A stretch of DNA of 48,823 bases, from contig JACOUH010000192.1 of NCBI GenBank assembly GCA_016177925.1, forward strand, positions 1-48,823. The letters are read 5' to 3'. Source of the stretch: Planctomycetota bacterium. GTDB lineage: Bacteria; Planctomycetota; Planctomycetia; Gemmatales; Gemmataceae. The notes under the pieces are model-generated. The model was not told the origin of the DNA and ran no database searches. It saw only the letters and a program-made list of their open reading frames with translations. Positions within the stretch are counted from its first letter, which is position 1. Each line of letters starts with the position of its first letter. Below, piece by piece: positions 1 to 8,642 of this stretch. A program made the position numbers and the translations under genes.

Positions 1-1628
1 CCTGGATGTCGTGGCCGTGGCGGTTCGGATAGGTGAAGAAGTCCGGCCGCACCGTCGTCAGCCGCCATGCTGTCTGCGGGTGCGAGTTGGTCAGCGTCTC
101 CTGACAACCGCACTCGGTCGTGACGGACACCGTCTCGGACGGGCTGCCGAAGCGCGAGAAGTTCGCCAGCAGCGTCTTGCCGTCGGGGCTGACCGCCGCC
201 TCCTCGTAGACCCCCTTGCCCGCCGTCAGTCGCTCCATCTTGCGATTGACGAGGTCGACGCGGTAGACGTCCCGGCGCGAGGGGTGTTCCTTCGTCGCGG
301 CAACGTAGAACGACTTGCGGTCCTTCGCCATCGAGATCGGGTAGACCTCGTAGCGGCCGGACGTCACCTGCTCGATACACTCGTAGAGCGGGTCGAGGAT
401 GTGCAGCTGACGGAAGCCGGTCTGCTCGGTCACGAGTACCAGCCGGCGCGAGTCGTCGAGGAAACGCGGCTGCATCATCATCGGAGTATTCGGACCGCCG
501 GTATGCGTGAAGCGATGGACGACCTTGGCCGGCTTGGCGGGCTCGCGCTTCGCGGTTTCCTTCTTCTCGGCGCCGCTGGCGCCCATCAGCAGCTTGTCCC
601 AGAACCCCTCGACCCCCTTGCGGACAACCTCGGCCTTCTTCTCGGCGCCGATCTCAGCGATCAGCACCTGGACCTCGGCACTGGATTGCTGGAACAGGGC
701 AAAGGCGATCTTGCGCGAGTCGAGCGACCAGTCGATACCCGTCAGCACGTCGCGCGGGCCGGTGTACTTGTGCGTCAGGACGGCGGAGAGCGTGCCGTTC
801 TCGATCATCGGCTCGCTCAGGTCGTGCAGGTAGACCTTGACCTCGACAGCCGGCAGCGGGTCCTCGGAGACGTGCCGCGACACCTCGTTCACCTTCATGA
901 AGCGGTCACGATAGCTGGCGATGCTGACCTTGCGATCGCCCCCGAGCGGTCCGCGGCCCTTCTGCGTGGTGAAGGCGAGGTGCTTGCCATCGGGGCTGAT
1001 CTTGTAGGAGCCAAGACGCTCGCCGTCGGGCAGCTTCGGATCGATCTGCTCGACGAGATGACTGCCGAACTCGACGCGGAGCAGGCTGCCCTCACGGAGG
1101 CAAGTGTAACCACGGCCGTCGTGCAGGTACTGGACGGCGAATTCCGGCGCTCGCGTCATGGTCAGCCGCGCCGGCATGCTGTCGCCGACCTTCCAGCGGT
1201 AGATGTCGCCCTCGGAGGTGAAGAGCAGTTCGTGAGCAGTCGGCGACCAGGTGAAGGAGCTGACGCCGCTGTAGCGCCCGGTCTTGTCGGTGACACCACG
1301 GGCGGAGGCCTGGTACTTGGCCATCTTTGCCATCGAGGTGATGCGCGTCGTCTTGCTCGCGGCGATGTCGAGCAGCCAGAGATCGGAGCCGTGCCGCTCC
1401 TCCTTGTAGGGCCGGTGCAGGTAGGCGGCGTACTTGCTGTCGAAGGAAAAGGCCATGCCGTGTCCCGGCTGGCCGAACAGCCCTTTCTTGGGGAAGAGCT
1501 TCTCGAGCGTCAGTTCTTCGGCCTTGACGGCTGGCGGCGGGGCCTTGGCGTCGGCCGCGACGAGAGACGGCAACCCGGGGAAGAACAGGGCCAGCAGGAG
1601 CGCGGCAGTCAAACGGCGGTGTGACATC
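1..1628 (-). CDS. S9 family (prolyl oligopeptidase-type) secreted peptidase, C-terminus outside window
   Basis: Reading the minus strand from an ATG at 1628 gives an uninterrupted frame of 542 codons that runs off the left edge, so only the N-terminal part is visible. It opens with a hydrophobic signal peptide (LTAALLLALFFPGLPSLVAA) and then shows DPP4/oligopeptidase-type beta-propeller repeats with repeated SPDGK motifs, for example YKISPDGKHLAFTT and AAVSPDGKTLLANF. The last visible stretch, DFFTYPNRHGHDIQ, resembles the linker that leads into the alpha/beta-hydrolase domain of S9 peptidases, so the catalytic Ser-Asp-His triad should lie beyond the window. An AAGGG ribosome site sits about 9 bases before the ATG. 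The product would be exported and cleave peptides. The family is fairly sure; substrate is unknown. The opposite strand also carries a long frame here, but it lacks any family signature. Confidence 0.85.
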
Positions 1629-2037
1629 GTCGGTGCCCTTGCGAGGTGCGGAGCGCGCTACGCTCACGCGGTTGTGATGTTCACGGATGACTTATTGATA
1701 AATCAACGGGCGGGCACATGCAAGGAAAATGCGGGGCCCTGCGTGAGGATGCTGTTTCAAGAACGGCGAGCGGGGATAGGCCGTGCCAAGCCCGGGGCAG
1801 CGCCACGACGCGCGCCAAACACTGTGTCCGTTATGAAGGAGAACAAGGACCGGGTAATGGTCCCAGCACATTGCCGGCAATCGCGCTCTCTCTTGGTACT
1901 GTTCCTCTCTTCTGCCTCGATGGGATCGTTTGTACAGATTGCGGTCGCAGGCCTGGGAAGACACAATCAGAAACGGTGGGGCTGCTGCTGCCCGGGAGGT
2001 CAGGGGAGGGCCCCATTCGCTGGCCGCTCGATTCTCC
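1629..2037. other. Divergent intergenic region without a convincing gene
   Basis: This 409-base stretch separates the leftward S9 peptidase gene from the rightward kinase gene, so it should hold both promoters. Short frames exist on both strands but show no family resemblance and overlap each other. A small inverted repeat, TTGAT at 1695-1699 and ATCAA at 1702-1706, stands out in a locally AT-richer patch and could be an operator, but this is weak. No RNA gene is recognised. Confidence 0.5.
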
Positions 2038-4074
2038 ATGCCAAGCCAAAAACTTACCTGTCCGTCCGGCCATAGCTGGGAACACACGGCGGAGGGTGAG
2101 CTCCCCGCCGACCTGAGCGAGATCTGCCCGACCTGCACCGCGGCCCGGCAAGAGACCGTGCATCCGCAGAGCAAGGGACCCTTGGCCGCCGCGGCCCCGG
2201 CCAGCTTGTCGTCCCTGCGGCTGGGGCAAGTCCTGGCAGGCTTCGAGATCATCGAGGAGCTAAGCCGGGGCGGTATGGGCATCATCTACAAGGCTCGCCA
2301 GCAGGGACTCAATCGCCTGGTTGCCCTCAAGGTGGTTTCGCCGGAGCGGTTGGGGCAGGCCGACACGGTCCGCCGCTTCCAGCGCGAGGTGCAAGCGGCC
2401 GCCCTGTTGAGTCACCCCAACATCGTCACCGTTTTCGCCACCGACCTGACGGGGCCCTGGCCGTACCTGGCGATGGAGTACGTTCCGGGCATCGACCTGT
2501 TCCGGTTGGTCAAGCAGGGGGGACCGCTGTCGATTGCCGACGCTTGCTTCTACATCCTGCAAGCGGCCCAAGGGCTGCAGCACGCCTTCGAGCAAGGCCT
2601 GGTCCATCGTGACATCAAGCCGGCCAACCTGATGATCACGCCCTCGCCGCTCGCTGCTCCAGCGACGGCGAAACCGCGCGTCAAGATCCTCGATTTCGGG
2701 CTGGCGCGCGTGCAGATGGACATGGAGTCGGGGGAGAAGGTTGCCAGCAATCTGACCCTGGCCGGCCAGCTGCTTGGCACGCCCGACTACATGGCACCCG
2801 AGCAGGCCGAGGACCCCCGCAATGCCGACATCCGCGCCGACTTGTTCAGCTTGGGGGGGACGTTCTACTTCCTGTTGACCGGTGAGGTGCCGTTTCCGAC
2901 CCCCAGTCTGATGCAGAAACTCGGCCGGCTGCTCACCCAGCCGGCTCCCTCTGCCGCCGCCCGCCGTCCCGACGTGCCGTCCGACCTGGATGCCCTGATC
3001 CGGAAGTTGATGGCGCGCGACCCCGCGGATCGCTTCCAGACGCCTGCCGAACTGATTGAGGCGCTGGAAGCATTCCAGAGCAGGCCGCGAAGGACGTCTC
3101 ACCTGGCGTCCCAGCCGGCTCCCGCCGTGGAGCCGCCCGCCCGTCCGGCCCCCACCCCGGCGCCGCTTCCTCCCTCCCTGCCTCCTCCCTCGCAGAGCCA
3201 GGTTCGGGCTCATGCCAACGGTGTCCAGTCGCTCGCTATCAGCGGGGATGGCCGGCTCCTGCTCTCGGGCGGCCTGGATGAGACGCTGCGGCTGTGGGAC
3301 CCCAGCCGGTTGCGCGAGACACGCTGCCTCACCGGCGACGTCGGCCCGGTGGAACAGGTCTGCCTGGCCCCGAGCGCCAAGTGGGTGGCGTCGTGCTCGA
3401 TGCGACTGATGAAGAAGGACATGGTCGTGCAACTGTGGGACCTGGCCACCGGCAGCGAGCGGCGGCGGCTGCGCGGGCACACCGATTCGGTCATCTGTGT
3501 GGCCATCGCCCCGGATGGCCGGGGCGTGGCGGCCGGAGGTGCCGACCGCACGGTCCGCCTCTGGGTGCTCGACCAGCCTGCGGTCAAGGCGCTGTGCCTG
3601 CAGGGACACACGGATACCGTCCGGAGCGTGGTTTTCCTGCCCGAGGGGACGTCGCTTTTGTCGGGCAGTCTCGATGGCACGATCCGGCTCTGGGATGCCA
3701 AGACAGGAGCGCTCAAGGGAACGGTCAACGGGCAGGTCGGCAGGATCTCAGCGCTAGCGTTCGGCGGGCCGAGCAAACGCGTCGCCATTGCCGGCGAGGC
3801 CCTTCAGGTTCGCCGGTCAGACGGATCGTTCACGCCGCTGCTGGGCCACGAGGGCTCGGTGCTGTGCGTGGCATTCTCGGCAGACGGGCGGCTCCTCGTT
3901 TCGGGGGGCAGCGACGGGACGGTCCGGCTGTGGCGCACCGAGGACGGGGAGGAGTTGGCCTGTTTCCGGGGCCACACGGGCAAGGTGAATGCGGTGGTCC
4001 TCAGCCCCGACGCCCGAGCGGCCTACTCGGGTGGTGCCGATGGCATGCTGCGCTGCTGGCCGCCGCCGACCTGA
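2038..4074 (+). CDS. Ser/Thr protein kinase with N-terminal zinc ribbon and C-terminal WD40 repeats
   Basis: The protein is 678 aa from the ATG at 2038. This start is chosen over the upstream TTG at 1930 because the family-like sequence begins at MPSQKLTCPSGHSWE. Residues 7-33 hold a CxxxH...CPTC zinc-ribbon-like element. The kinase domain spans about residues 69-345: glycine loop RGGMGIIYKA, lysine in VALKVV (about K98), catalytic HRDIKPANLM (Asp about 192), DFGLA (about 219) and APEQA. A proline-rich linker follows (about 350-390). The C-terminal part, about 391-678, is a set of WD40 repeats with recurring DGTIRLWDA-type strands. No membrane segment is evident, so it is probably cytoplasmic, phosphorylating partners captured by the propeller; that role is inferred. 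The next gene starts 76 bases downstream. Confidence 0.93.
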   Translation: MPSQKLTCPSGHSWEHTAEGELPADLSEICPTCTAARQETVHPQSKGPLAAAAPASLSSLRLGQVLAGFEIIEELSRGGMGIIYKARQQGLNRLVALKVVSPERLGQADTVRRFQREVQAAALLSHPNIVTVFATDLTGPWPYLAMEYVPGIDLFRLVKQGGPLSIADACFYILQAAQGLQHAFEQGLVHRDIKPANLMITPSPLAAPATAKPRVKILDFGLARVQMDMESGEKVASNLTLAGQLLGTPDYMAPEQAEDPRNADIRADLFSLGGTFYFLLTGEVPFPTPSLMQKLGRLLTQPAPSAAARRPDVPSDLDALIRKLMARDPADRFQTPAELIEALEAFQSRPRRTSHLASQPAPAVEPPARPAPTPAPLPPSLPPPSQSQVRAHANGVQSLAISGDGRLLLSGGLDETLRLWDPSRLRETRCLTGDVGPVEQVCLAPSAKWVASCSMRLMKKDMVVQLWDLATGSERRRLRGHTDSVICVAIAPDGRGVAAGGADRTVRLWVLDQPAVKALCLQGHTDTVRSVVFLPEGTSLLSGSLDGTIRLWDAKTGALKGTVNGQVGRISALAFGGPSKRVAIAGEALQVRRSDGSFTPLLGHEGSVLCVAFSADGRLLVSGGSDGTVRLWRTEDGEELACFRGHTGKVNAVVLSPDARAAYSGGADGMLRCWPPPT

Positions 4075-4150
4075 TGACGTTGAGCGGCGCGGCGTCAGCC
4101 CGCCGGTCTGCGCTGCAGCGGCGGGCTGCATCTCTGAGGAGAAATCTCCA

Positions 4151-5023
4151 ATGGCTACTCCTTTGGACGGTTCCATGACGCCCCCAGTGCGTGAAGGTGT
4201 GGACGATCAGCCGAAAAGCGAGGAACGAGACAACCAGGATCAAACGCCAACGGTCCAGAAGCGTTCGAGTGTCTTGCTTCGGCTGTGCATCGGCCTGGTG
4301 GCAGGTCTCTTGCTGGCGGGGGGTGTGGTCTGGCTCGTCAACACGATCAGAAAAGAGATCGCGGCCCAGGTTGCGCAAGACAACTTCCGAAAGATCGCGC
4401 TGGCGTTCCAGGACTACGCGGACGCGCACAGGGCTGTGATGCCAACCCAGGCAATCTACGACAAGAAGACCGGCAAGCCGCTATTGAGCTGGCGTGTGAC
4501 CATCCTGCCGTTTCTCGGTGAGACAGTCCTGTACAAGCAGATTCGTCTCGATGAGCCGTGGGACAGTCCCCACAATCGAGAGTTCTGGGACCAGATGCCG
4601 AAGGTCTATGAGCTAAGTCGATCCCGACGACATCCGCGCCAGCCTCTGCGACCGGACCGGCAAGGGACCGTTGCTTGGCATGGCCGACGGATATGCGCGA
4701 TTCTTGCCGCCAACGCTCACCAACGAACAGTTGAAGGCCGCCATTACTCCGGACGGGAACGATTGGGTCTACGAGCCTTGCTGGTGACCACATCGAAGGC
4801 GGATCTGGTTGCGGAGGGATCGCGCAAGTTCTGGTGCGCGACCCGCGTCGTCTCGCACGAGACAAAGGAGCACGAGCCGGCCGGGACTGTCCCGGCCGGC
4901 CCGTCGTTATCTGGCCCGTCTACTTCGGCACCCGGAAGGGGGAGGCCTCTCGGGCGAGCCGCCTTTCCGGGCCGGTTTTCCGCTTGCACGGCACGGTTTG
5001 CTGATTGTCTTCGTATACTGTAA
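4151..5023 (+). CDS. DUF1559-type membrane-anchored protein, C-terminal half out of frame
   Basis: An ATG at 4151 begins a protein whose first 155 or so residues match the DUF1559 (SBP_bac_10) family. There is one membrane segment at residues 41-64 (VLLRLCIGLVAGLLLAGGVV), then FRKIALAFQDYADAH, KPLLSWRVTILPFLGE and LDEPWDSPHNREFWDQMPKV. After KVYELS at about 4616 the frame loses resemblance and becomes an Arg-rich tail ending at 5023. The expected C-terminal motif is found in another frame at 4617-4787. Compared with the usual DUF1559 length, the central part is also missing. I read this as an internal deletion plus frameshift, so the gene is probably non-functional, although a 290-residue anchored product could still be made. 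DUF1559 proteins are prepilin-like planctomycete surface proteins of unknown function. Confidence 0.6.
   Translation: MATPLDGSMTPPVREGVDDQPKSEERDNQDQTPTVQKRSSVLLRLCIGLVAGLLLAGGVVWLVNTIRKEIAAQVAQDNFRKIALAFQDYADAHRAVMPTQAIYDKKTGKPLLSWRVTILPFLGETVLYKQIRLDEPWDSPHNREFWDQMPKVYELSRSRRHPRQPLRPDRQGTVAWHGRRICAILAANAHQRTVEGRHYSGRERLGLRALLVTTSKADLVAEGSRKFWCATRVVSHETKEHEPAGTVPAGPSLSGPSTSAPGRGRPLGRAAFPGRFSACTARFADCLRIL
4617..4787 (+). pseudogene. Detached C-terminal fragment of the DUF1559 gene
   Basis: In the +1 frame relative to the upstream gene this stretch reads VDPDDIRASLCDRTGKGP, then MADGYARFLPPTLTNEQLKA and AITPDGNDWVYEPCW, then TGA. The DGYARFLP...LKAAITPDG pattern corresponds to the DGSVRFL...LRALIT end of DUF1559 proteins. 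An in-frame TAA at 4614-4616 directly precedes it, so it cannot be translated as a continuation without a shift. It shows that the gene at 4151 was once longer and has decayed. Confidence 0.6.
4876..4900 (+). terminator. Hairpin downstream of the DUF1559 remnant
   Basis: GCCGGCCGGG at 4876-4885 pairs perfectly with CCCGGCCGGC at 4891-4900 around a five-base loop. There is no U tract, so termination by this hairpin is a guess from position after 4787. Confidence 0.45.
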
Positions 5024-5075
5024 ATAGTCGTCTCGCGAGCGCGGACCGCTCCCGGTGAAGAGCCCAAGGACTCCC

Positions 5076-5480
5076 ATGGCGCGCCAGAAGCCCCCGAGCG
5101 ATGAAGAAAGGATCATCGCCCGCCTTCGCTATGGCACCCCACAGGTTGTCGTCATCCTCTTCATTCCCAGCCATGACAAGAAGCAAAAGCCTCTCCAAGA
5201 TCAGCCGATTTGGGCAGGTGAGGCGATGGATCTTTTCGGGCGGCTCTACGGGGGTGCGACTGCGTTCCAGGCACTGGAGGGCGTTTTTCTGGACAATGAC
5301 GGGACGCTGTTGCGCGACAAGCCAATTCTGATCGAAAGCTACGTGGAGCGTCAGGATGTAGAGGATTCCGCGAGACTCCAGCAACTCCTCGACTTTGCCA
5401 GGCGGATGGGTAAAGCGACGCGGCAGGCTGCGGTCGCCATCGTCATCGCTGACGTCCTTCACATCATCCGTCACTTTTAG
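5076..5480 (+). CDS. Unrecognised 134-aa protein, first gene of a two-gene cassette
   Basis: The ATG at 5076 is chosen because AAGGA lies five bases upstream; a GTG at 5055 is in frame but lacks such a site. The protein is small and globular with no signal peptide. Visible motifs are TPQVVVILFIPSHDK near residue 22, then AMDLFGRLYGGATAF with the following acidic GVFLDNDGTLL, and a C-terminal helix-strand ending AIVIADVLHIIRHF. I cannot name the family with confidence; the IPSHDK...LFxxLYGGATA layout suggests a compact alpha/beta fold. It stops 25 bases before the next gene, which has its own strong ribosome site, so the two are very likely co-transcribed. A TATACT box at 5014-5019 could be a -10 element, but no convincing -35 is visible. 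Base composition is less GC-rich than the neighbours, hinting at acquisition. Confidence 0.75.
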   Translation: MARQKPPSDEERIIARLRYGTPQVVVILFIPSHDKKQKPLQDQPIWAGEAMDLFGRLYGGATAFQALEGVFLDNDGTLLRDKPILIESYVERQDVEDSARLQQLLDFARRMGKATRQAAVAIVIADVLHIIRHF

Positions 5481-5505
5481 CCCCTGCCAGGAGCAGGAGG
5501 TAACG

Positions 5506-6492
5506 ATGTCAAGCCTCAATCACGACGCCATTAGCAAGATCCTGGGAAGCGAGATGAGGCCCGTGAAGGGCGCCCGCTTCGGTGGCTTCGGCGTCCTTGC
5601 GACAACCGCCGGAACGGCGAAGGCCCTCCGAGAGGAAGAGAGTGAGTTGGCGGCGAGGAAGTTCACCATCGAGCAGGACCGGCTCGTCGCAAGCGCATTT
5701 GAGGACGTCCGAAACGGGGCTTCCATCGACGCTCTGCTTTGGGACACGGACCTGGCTCGCAGGTTTATCGAACGCTGCCATGAGTTTGGCCTTACCGTCC
5801 CAGCCGCTGCACTCGTGCATCGTCTCATGCACATTCGCAAGAACTCGAAGAAGTATGCGAGGCACGGCATCACGCTCTCCCCGACCACGCGCAAGGAGCC
5901 GCGCCAGAGCATCGTGCCTCAGTATGCGCACGTAATTGAGTTCGCGCTTGTCCGACTTCGGTATCGGTATGGCGCCTCGATTGACAGAATCTTGGCCGAC
6001 CCTGAGCTGGGAGAGAGCTTTGAAACCCTCGCCCTGGAAGTCGCGCCAGCGCTAACAGGGGAGCAGCTGCGGCTGGGCGCCCTCTACATTCGCAAGACAC
6101 GGCGCTTCCGCAAGCGGGAGGTTGAGAAGGCTCAGGCGCTGAACCCTACCGTCGTTGAGAAAGCAATGACCCAACCCATAAGCCTCGCCCACATCAACAC
6201 CGACGAGGTGCCTTCGGCTCCTGGCCTGCTCGAACTCAGGGAGGGGGAGCGTTACCTCTACGTGGCGCGGAACGAAAACCTTCGCCCGGCTGTGGAGCAG
6301 CTTCGGACGGGCCGTGCTTTCAACGTTCTGGCCAATGGCTTCTGGCAGCCTACCCTGGAGGCAATTTCCCTCAGGTATGTCCAGGGTCGGAAAGTGGGAG
6401 GCGTCGCGACCACACGCTGGGAACTCCGTCTCATCCAGGCCCGGGAGCCCATCTTCAACTGGCGGATGACTAAGAAGGAGGACCCCGCATGA
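5506..6492 (+). CDS. Unrecognised 328-aa protein with a C-terminal GIY-YIG-like domain
   Basis: The start is ATG 5506, with GGAGG five bases before it. The first 230 or so residues are helical and charged with no signal peptide, including RRFIERCHEFGLTVPAAALV and LRYRYGASIDRILADPELG, which look like two copies of a similar helical unit. The last 85 residues resemble a GIY-YIG nuclease: GLLELREGERYLYVARNENL at the position of GIY...YIG...NLR, and a terminal WELRLIQAREPIFN matching the E-x-x-LI-x-x-x-x-PxxN end of that fold. The GIY and YIG signatures are altered (GLL, YVA), so activity may be lost or changed. It is coupled to the gene at 5076. A DNA-processing or defence function is only an inference; the two-gene layout and lower GC fit a mobile accessory cassette. 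Confidence 0.75.
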   Translation: MSSLNHDAISKILGSEMRPVKGARFGGFGVLATTAGTAKALREEESELAARKFTIEQDRLVASAFEDVRNGASIDALLWDTDLARRFIERCHEFGLTVPAAALVHRLMHIRKNSKKYARHGITLSPTTRKEPRQSIVPQYAHVIEFALVRLRYRYGASIDRILADPELGESFETLALEVAPALTGEQLRLGALYIRKTRRFRKREVEKAQALNPTVVEKAMTQPISLAHINTDEVPSAPGLLELREGERYLYVARNENLRPAVEQLRTGRAFNVLANGFWQPTLEAISLRYVQGRKVGGVATTRWELRLIQAREPIFNWRMTKKEDPA

Positions 6493-6538
6493 CGGATCAA
6501 CCTCGGTCATCAAGCCGGGACCGTGTACACTGACTGTT

Positions 6539-7225
6539 ATGAGGCTTCTTCTGACCAACGACGACGGCATCCTTGCACCCGGTCTTCACGCCCTGTTCGA
6601 GACGGCCATCCAACTCGGCGATCCGGTCGTGGTGGCGCCCGTCGAAGCGCTCTCCGGCTGCAGCCATCGCGTCACTACCGACGGCCCGCTCTTGGTCGAG
6701 CGCCGTGAGCCGGGCTGCTATGCCCTCGACGGCACCCCGGCCGACTGCGTCCGTGTCGGCCTGCACCGGCTGGCGCCCGACTCCGCGTGGGTGCTGTCGG
6801 GCATCAACGCGGGCGGCAACCTCGGCGCCGACGTCTGGCACTCCGGCACTGTGGCGGCAGCGCGCGAGGCGGTGCTGCACGGCTGGCCGGCCATCGCGCT
6901 GTCGCAGTACCGCAAGCGAAATGTCGACTTCGACTGGCGTCGCGCCGCTGCCTGGGCGGTGCCGCTGTTGCGTGACCTCATGGCGCGGCCGTGGCAGCCC
7001 GGCACGTTCTGGAACGTGAACCTTCCGAACCTCGCCGTGGGGGAGCCCGACCCGGAAATCATCTTCTGTCCGCTCGACCCGACGCCACTGCCGTTGAGCT
7101 ACCGCGAGGAGGGCGATCGCCTCCACTACGACGGCGACTACCACGAGCGTCGTCGTGTCCCCGGTGCCGACGTCGATGTCTGCTTCAGCGGCCGGATCGC
7201 CGTCACGCGCATCGCGCTGCTCTGA
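6539..7225 (+). CDS. surE: 5'/3'-nucleotidase SurE
   Basis: SurE is a metal-dependent survival phosphatase that removes phosphate from nucleoside monophosphates. This 228-aa protein has the family signatures: N-terminal LLLTNDDGILAPG with the metal-binding Asp pair, SGCSHRVT, GTPADCVRVG and the long active-site segment SGINAGGNLGADVWHSGTVA. Length is a little under the typical 250. It is cytoplasmic. The gene begins 46 bases after the two-gene cassette; no strong ribosome site precedes the ATG, and the short distance could allow read-through from upstream. Confidence 0.95.
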   Translation: MRLLLTNDDGILAPGLHALFETAIQLGDPVVVAPVEALSGCSHRVTTDGPLLVERREPGCYALDGTPADCVRVGLHRLAPDSAWVLSGINAGGNLGADVWHSGTVAAAREAVLHGWPAIALSQYRKRNVDFDWRRAAAWAVPLLRDLMARPWQPGTFWNVNLPNLAVGEPDPEIIFCPLDPTPLPLSYREEGDRLHYDGDYHERRRVPGADVDVCFSGRIAVTRIALL

Positions 7226-7374
7226 CGACAACGCGCTTCTCTCCGCTTTTCCCTCCTTCACAGAGCGATAAGGTCGTTTGCCAGACAAGGTTACTCGCGA
7301 CTGGCGAAGCCCCTCCCGGCGAGCGATAATGCTGCCGTCGCCTCGGACTGCGAGAACTCCCGGAGGTCGCTGCG

Positions 7375-8190
7375 ATGATCCGGCGAAGATTGCTCCTGGC
7401 GCTGCTGGTCCTGACCTGGCTCGGTGGGCCGGCGTCCACCGCAGCGCCAAAGAAATTGCTGCTGGTCGGCTGCGGGCCGGACGGCCACCCACCCCAGACG
7501 CACGAGTACATGGCCGGGCTGAAAGTCCTGGCGAAATGCCTGAAGGACCTGCCGGGCCTGGAGGTGACGGTCGTCAAGGCCGTCGAGCCGTGGCGTGAGG
7601 GGCCGGAGCTGATGCAGCGTGCTGACGGTGTTGTGCTGTTCGTCAGCGAAGGCGCCCGCTGGCTCCAGCACGATCCGAAACGACTCGACGCCCTGCGTCA
7701 GGTCGCGGCACGCAAGGGAGGCCTTGCCGTCCTGCACTGGGGCATGGGCACCAGGGATGCCAAGTACATCGACGACTTCGTCAAACTGTTCGGCGGATGC
7801 CACGGCGGCCCGGATCGCAAGTACCAGGTACTCGAAGCCGAGGCCACGGTCGCTAAGGCGAGCCACCCCGTCGTCCGCGGCCTCCCGGGCAAGTTCCGCA
7901 TCAAGGACGAGTTCTATTATCGGCTGAAGATGCCCCGGCCGAAGACCGGACTGATTCCCCTGCTGCGCGTGCCGATCGATGGCGGCGACGAGACGGTGGC
8001 GTGGGCGTGGCAGCGCCCCGATGGCGGCCGGTCGTTCGGCTTCAGCGGGCTGCACTTCCACGCCAACTGGGGCCGCGAGGCGTACCGCCGCCTCGTCACG
8101 CAGGGCGTCGCCTGGACGCTGGAGCTGCCAATTCCCGAAATGGGACTACCTGTCAAGGTGGCCGAGGAGGACCTGAAATTGGAGAAATGA
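7375..8190 (+). CDS. Secreted ThuA-like (trehalose utilisation-type) domain protein
   Basis: The 271-aa protein starts at ATG 7375, eight bases after GGAGG. It has a signal peptide (LLLALLVLTWLGGPASTA) and a class-I-glutamine-amidotransferase-like ThuA fold: KKLLLVGCGPDGHPPQTHEY, ADGVVLFVSEGARWL, GGLAVLHWGMGT, YIDDFVKLFGGCHGG, and the C-terminal GGRSFGFSGLHFHANWG with a LVTQGVAWTLEL helix. ThuA-like domains are very common in planctomycetes and are linked to sugar metabolism, but the reaction is not established. It is followed by tRNA-Cys, and stands alone in its transcription unit as far as can be seen. Confidence 0.88.
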   Translation: MIRRRLLLALLVLTWLGGPASTAAPKKLLLVGCGPDGHPPQTHEYMAGLKVLAKCLKDLPGLEVTVVKAVEPWREGPELMQRADGVVLFVSEGARWLQHDPKRLDALRQVAARKGGLAVLHWGMGTRDAKYIDDFVKLFGGCHGGPDRKYQVLEAEATVAKASHPVVRGLPGKFRIKDEFYYRLKMPRPKTGLIPLLRVPIDGGDETVAWAWQRPDGGRSFGFSGLHFHANWGREAYRRLVTQGVAWTLELPIPEMGLPVKVAEEDLKLEK

Positions 8191-8259
8191 TCGATCTTCT
8201 GCCGGTTCGCCCTCAAGGTTCCGCCCCATCCTGCCGATGTGAGGGGTGTCTGTACCATA

Positions 8260-8331
8260 GGCCCCTTGGCCGAGTGGCTTAGGCAACGGATTGCAAATCC
8301 GTCTACCCCGGTTCGACCCCGGGAGGGGCCT
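8260..8331 (+). tRNA. tRNA-Cys (GCA)
   Basis: A full cloverleaf folds: acceptor GGCCCCT (8260-8266) with AGGGGCC (8324-8330), anticodon stem ACGGA/TCCGT around loop TTGCAAA with anticodon GCA at 8293-8295, T stem CCCGG/CCGGG with loop TTCGACC, and discriminator U at 8331, which is the base expected for cysteine tRNAs. CCA is not encoded. Confidence 0.95.
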
Positions 8332-8341
8332 CTCGCCTTAC

Positions 8342-8384
8342 CGACGAGGGCCGCCAGGGACGGAATCCCCGGCGGCCCTCGTCG
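8342..8384 (+). terminator. Strong hairpin after tRNA-Cys
   Basis: CGACGAGGGCCGCC (8342-8355) pairs perfectly with 8371-8384, and the inner bases GGGA/TCCC extend the stem past one mismatch. It starts ten bases after the tRNA and has only a short T-rich tail, but position and strength make it the likely tRNA terminator. Confidence 0.75.
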
Positions 8385-8500
8385 TGTTGCGCCATTCCTT
8401 CTCCCGTCTCCCGTCTCGCGGCGACTATCATATCTGAAGCGAGCGTTCGCCCGACGCCTGCAATCCCGCCACCGAATCGTCCGCTGAGAGGCAGTCTGCA

Positions 8501-8600
8501 AACCCCTCTCCCCGCCCCCTCCCCTGCAAGGAGAGGGGGGCAGAAGGTTTTTCTCCCCCTCTCCGCTTCAGGGAGGGGGCTGAGAAGAGGGGTTGTGGGG
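8501..8600. repeat. C-tract/G-tract inverted repeat in intergenic DNA
   Basis: The stretch alternates CCCCTCTCCCC-type and GGAGAGGGGG-type tracts twice, opening with AACCCCTCTC and closing with GAAGAGGGGTT, so it can fold into a long imperfect hairpin. It lies just before the gene at 8643. It resembles intergenic palindromic repeats rather than a coding sequence. Confidence 0.6.
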
Positions 8601-8642
8601 CGGTTTCAGAGTCTCCGTTTCGCGTTTCCCCGAGGATTTTTC

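Noticed and set aside
11..1624. Long plus-strand frame opposite the S9 peptidase
   Set aside because: It mirrors the minus-strand gene, which has a signal peptide and clear propeller motifs; the plus product has no family signature.
1718..2116. 132-aa frame in the divergent gap before the kinase
   Set aside because: It runs into the kinase start region in another frame and has no motif or ribosome site.
2260..3609. 449-aa minus-strand frame under the kinase-WD40 gene
   Set aside because: It is a high-GC antisense shadow of an unmistakable kinase; no motif of its own.
5014..5019. TATACT as promoter of the two-gene cassette
   Set aside because: No -35 element at 16-18 bases upstream; kept only as a remark.
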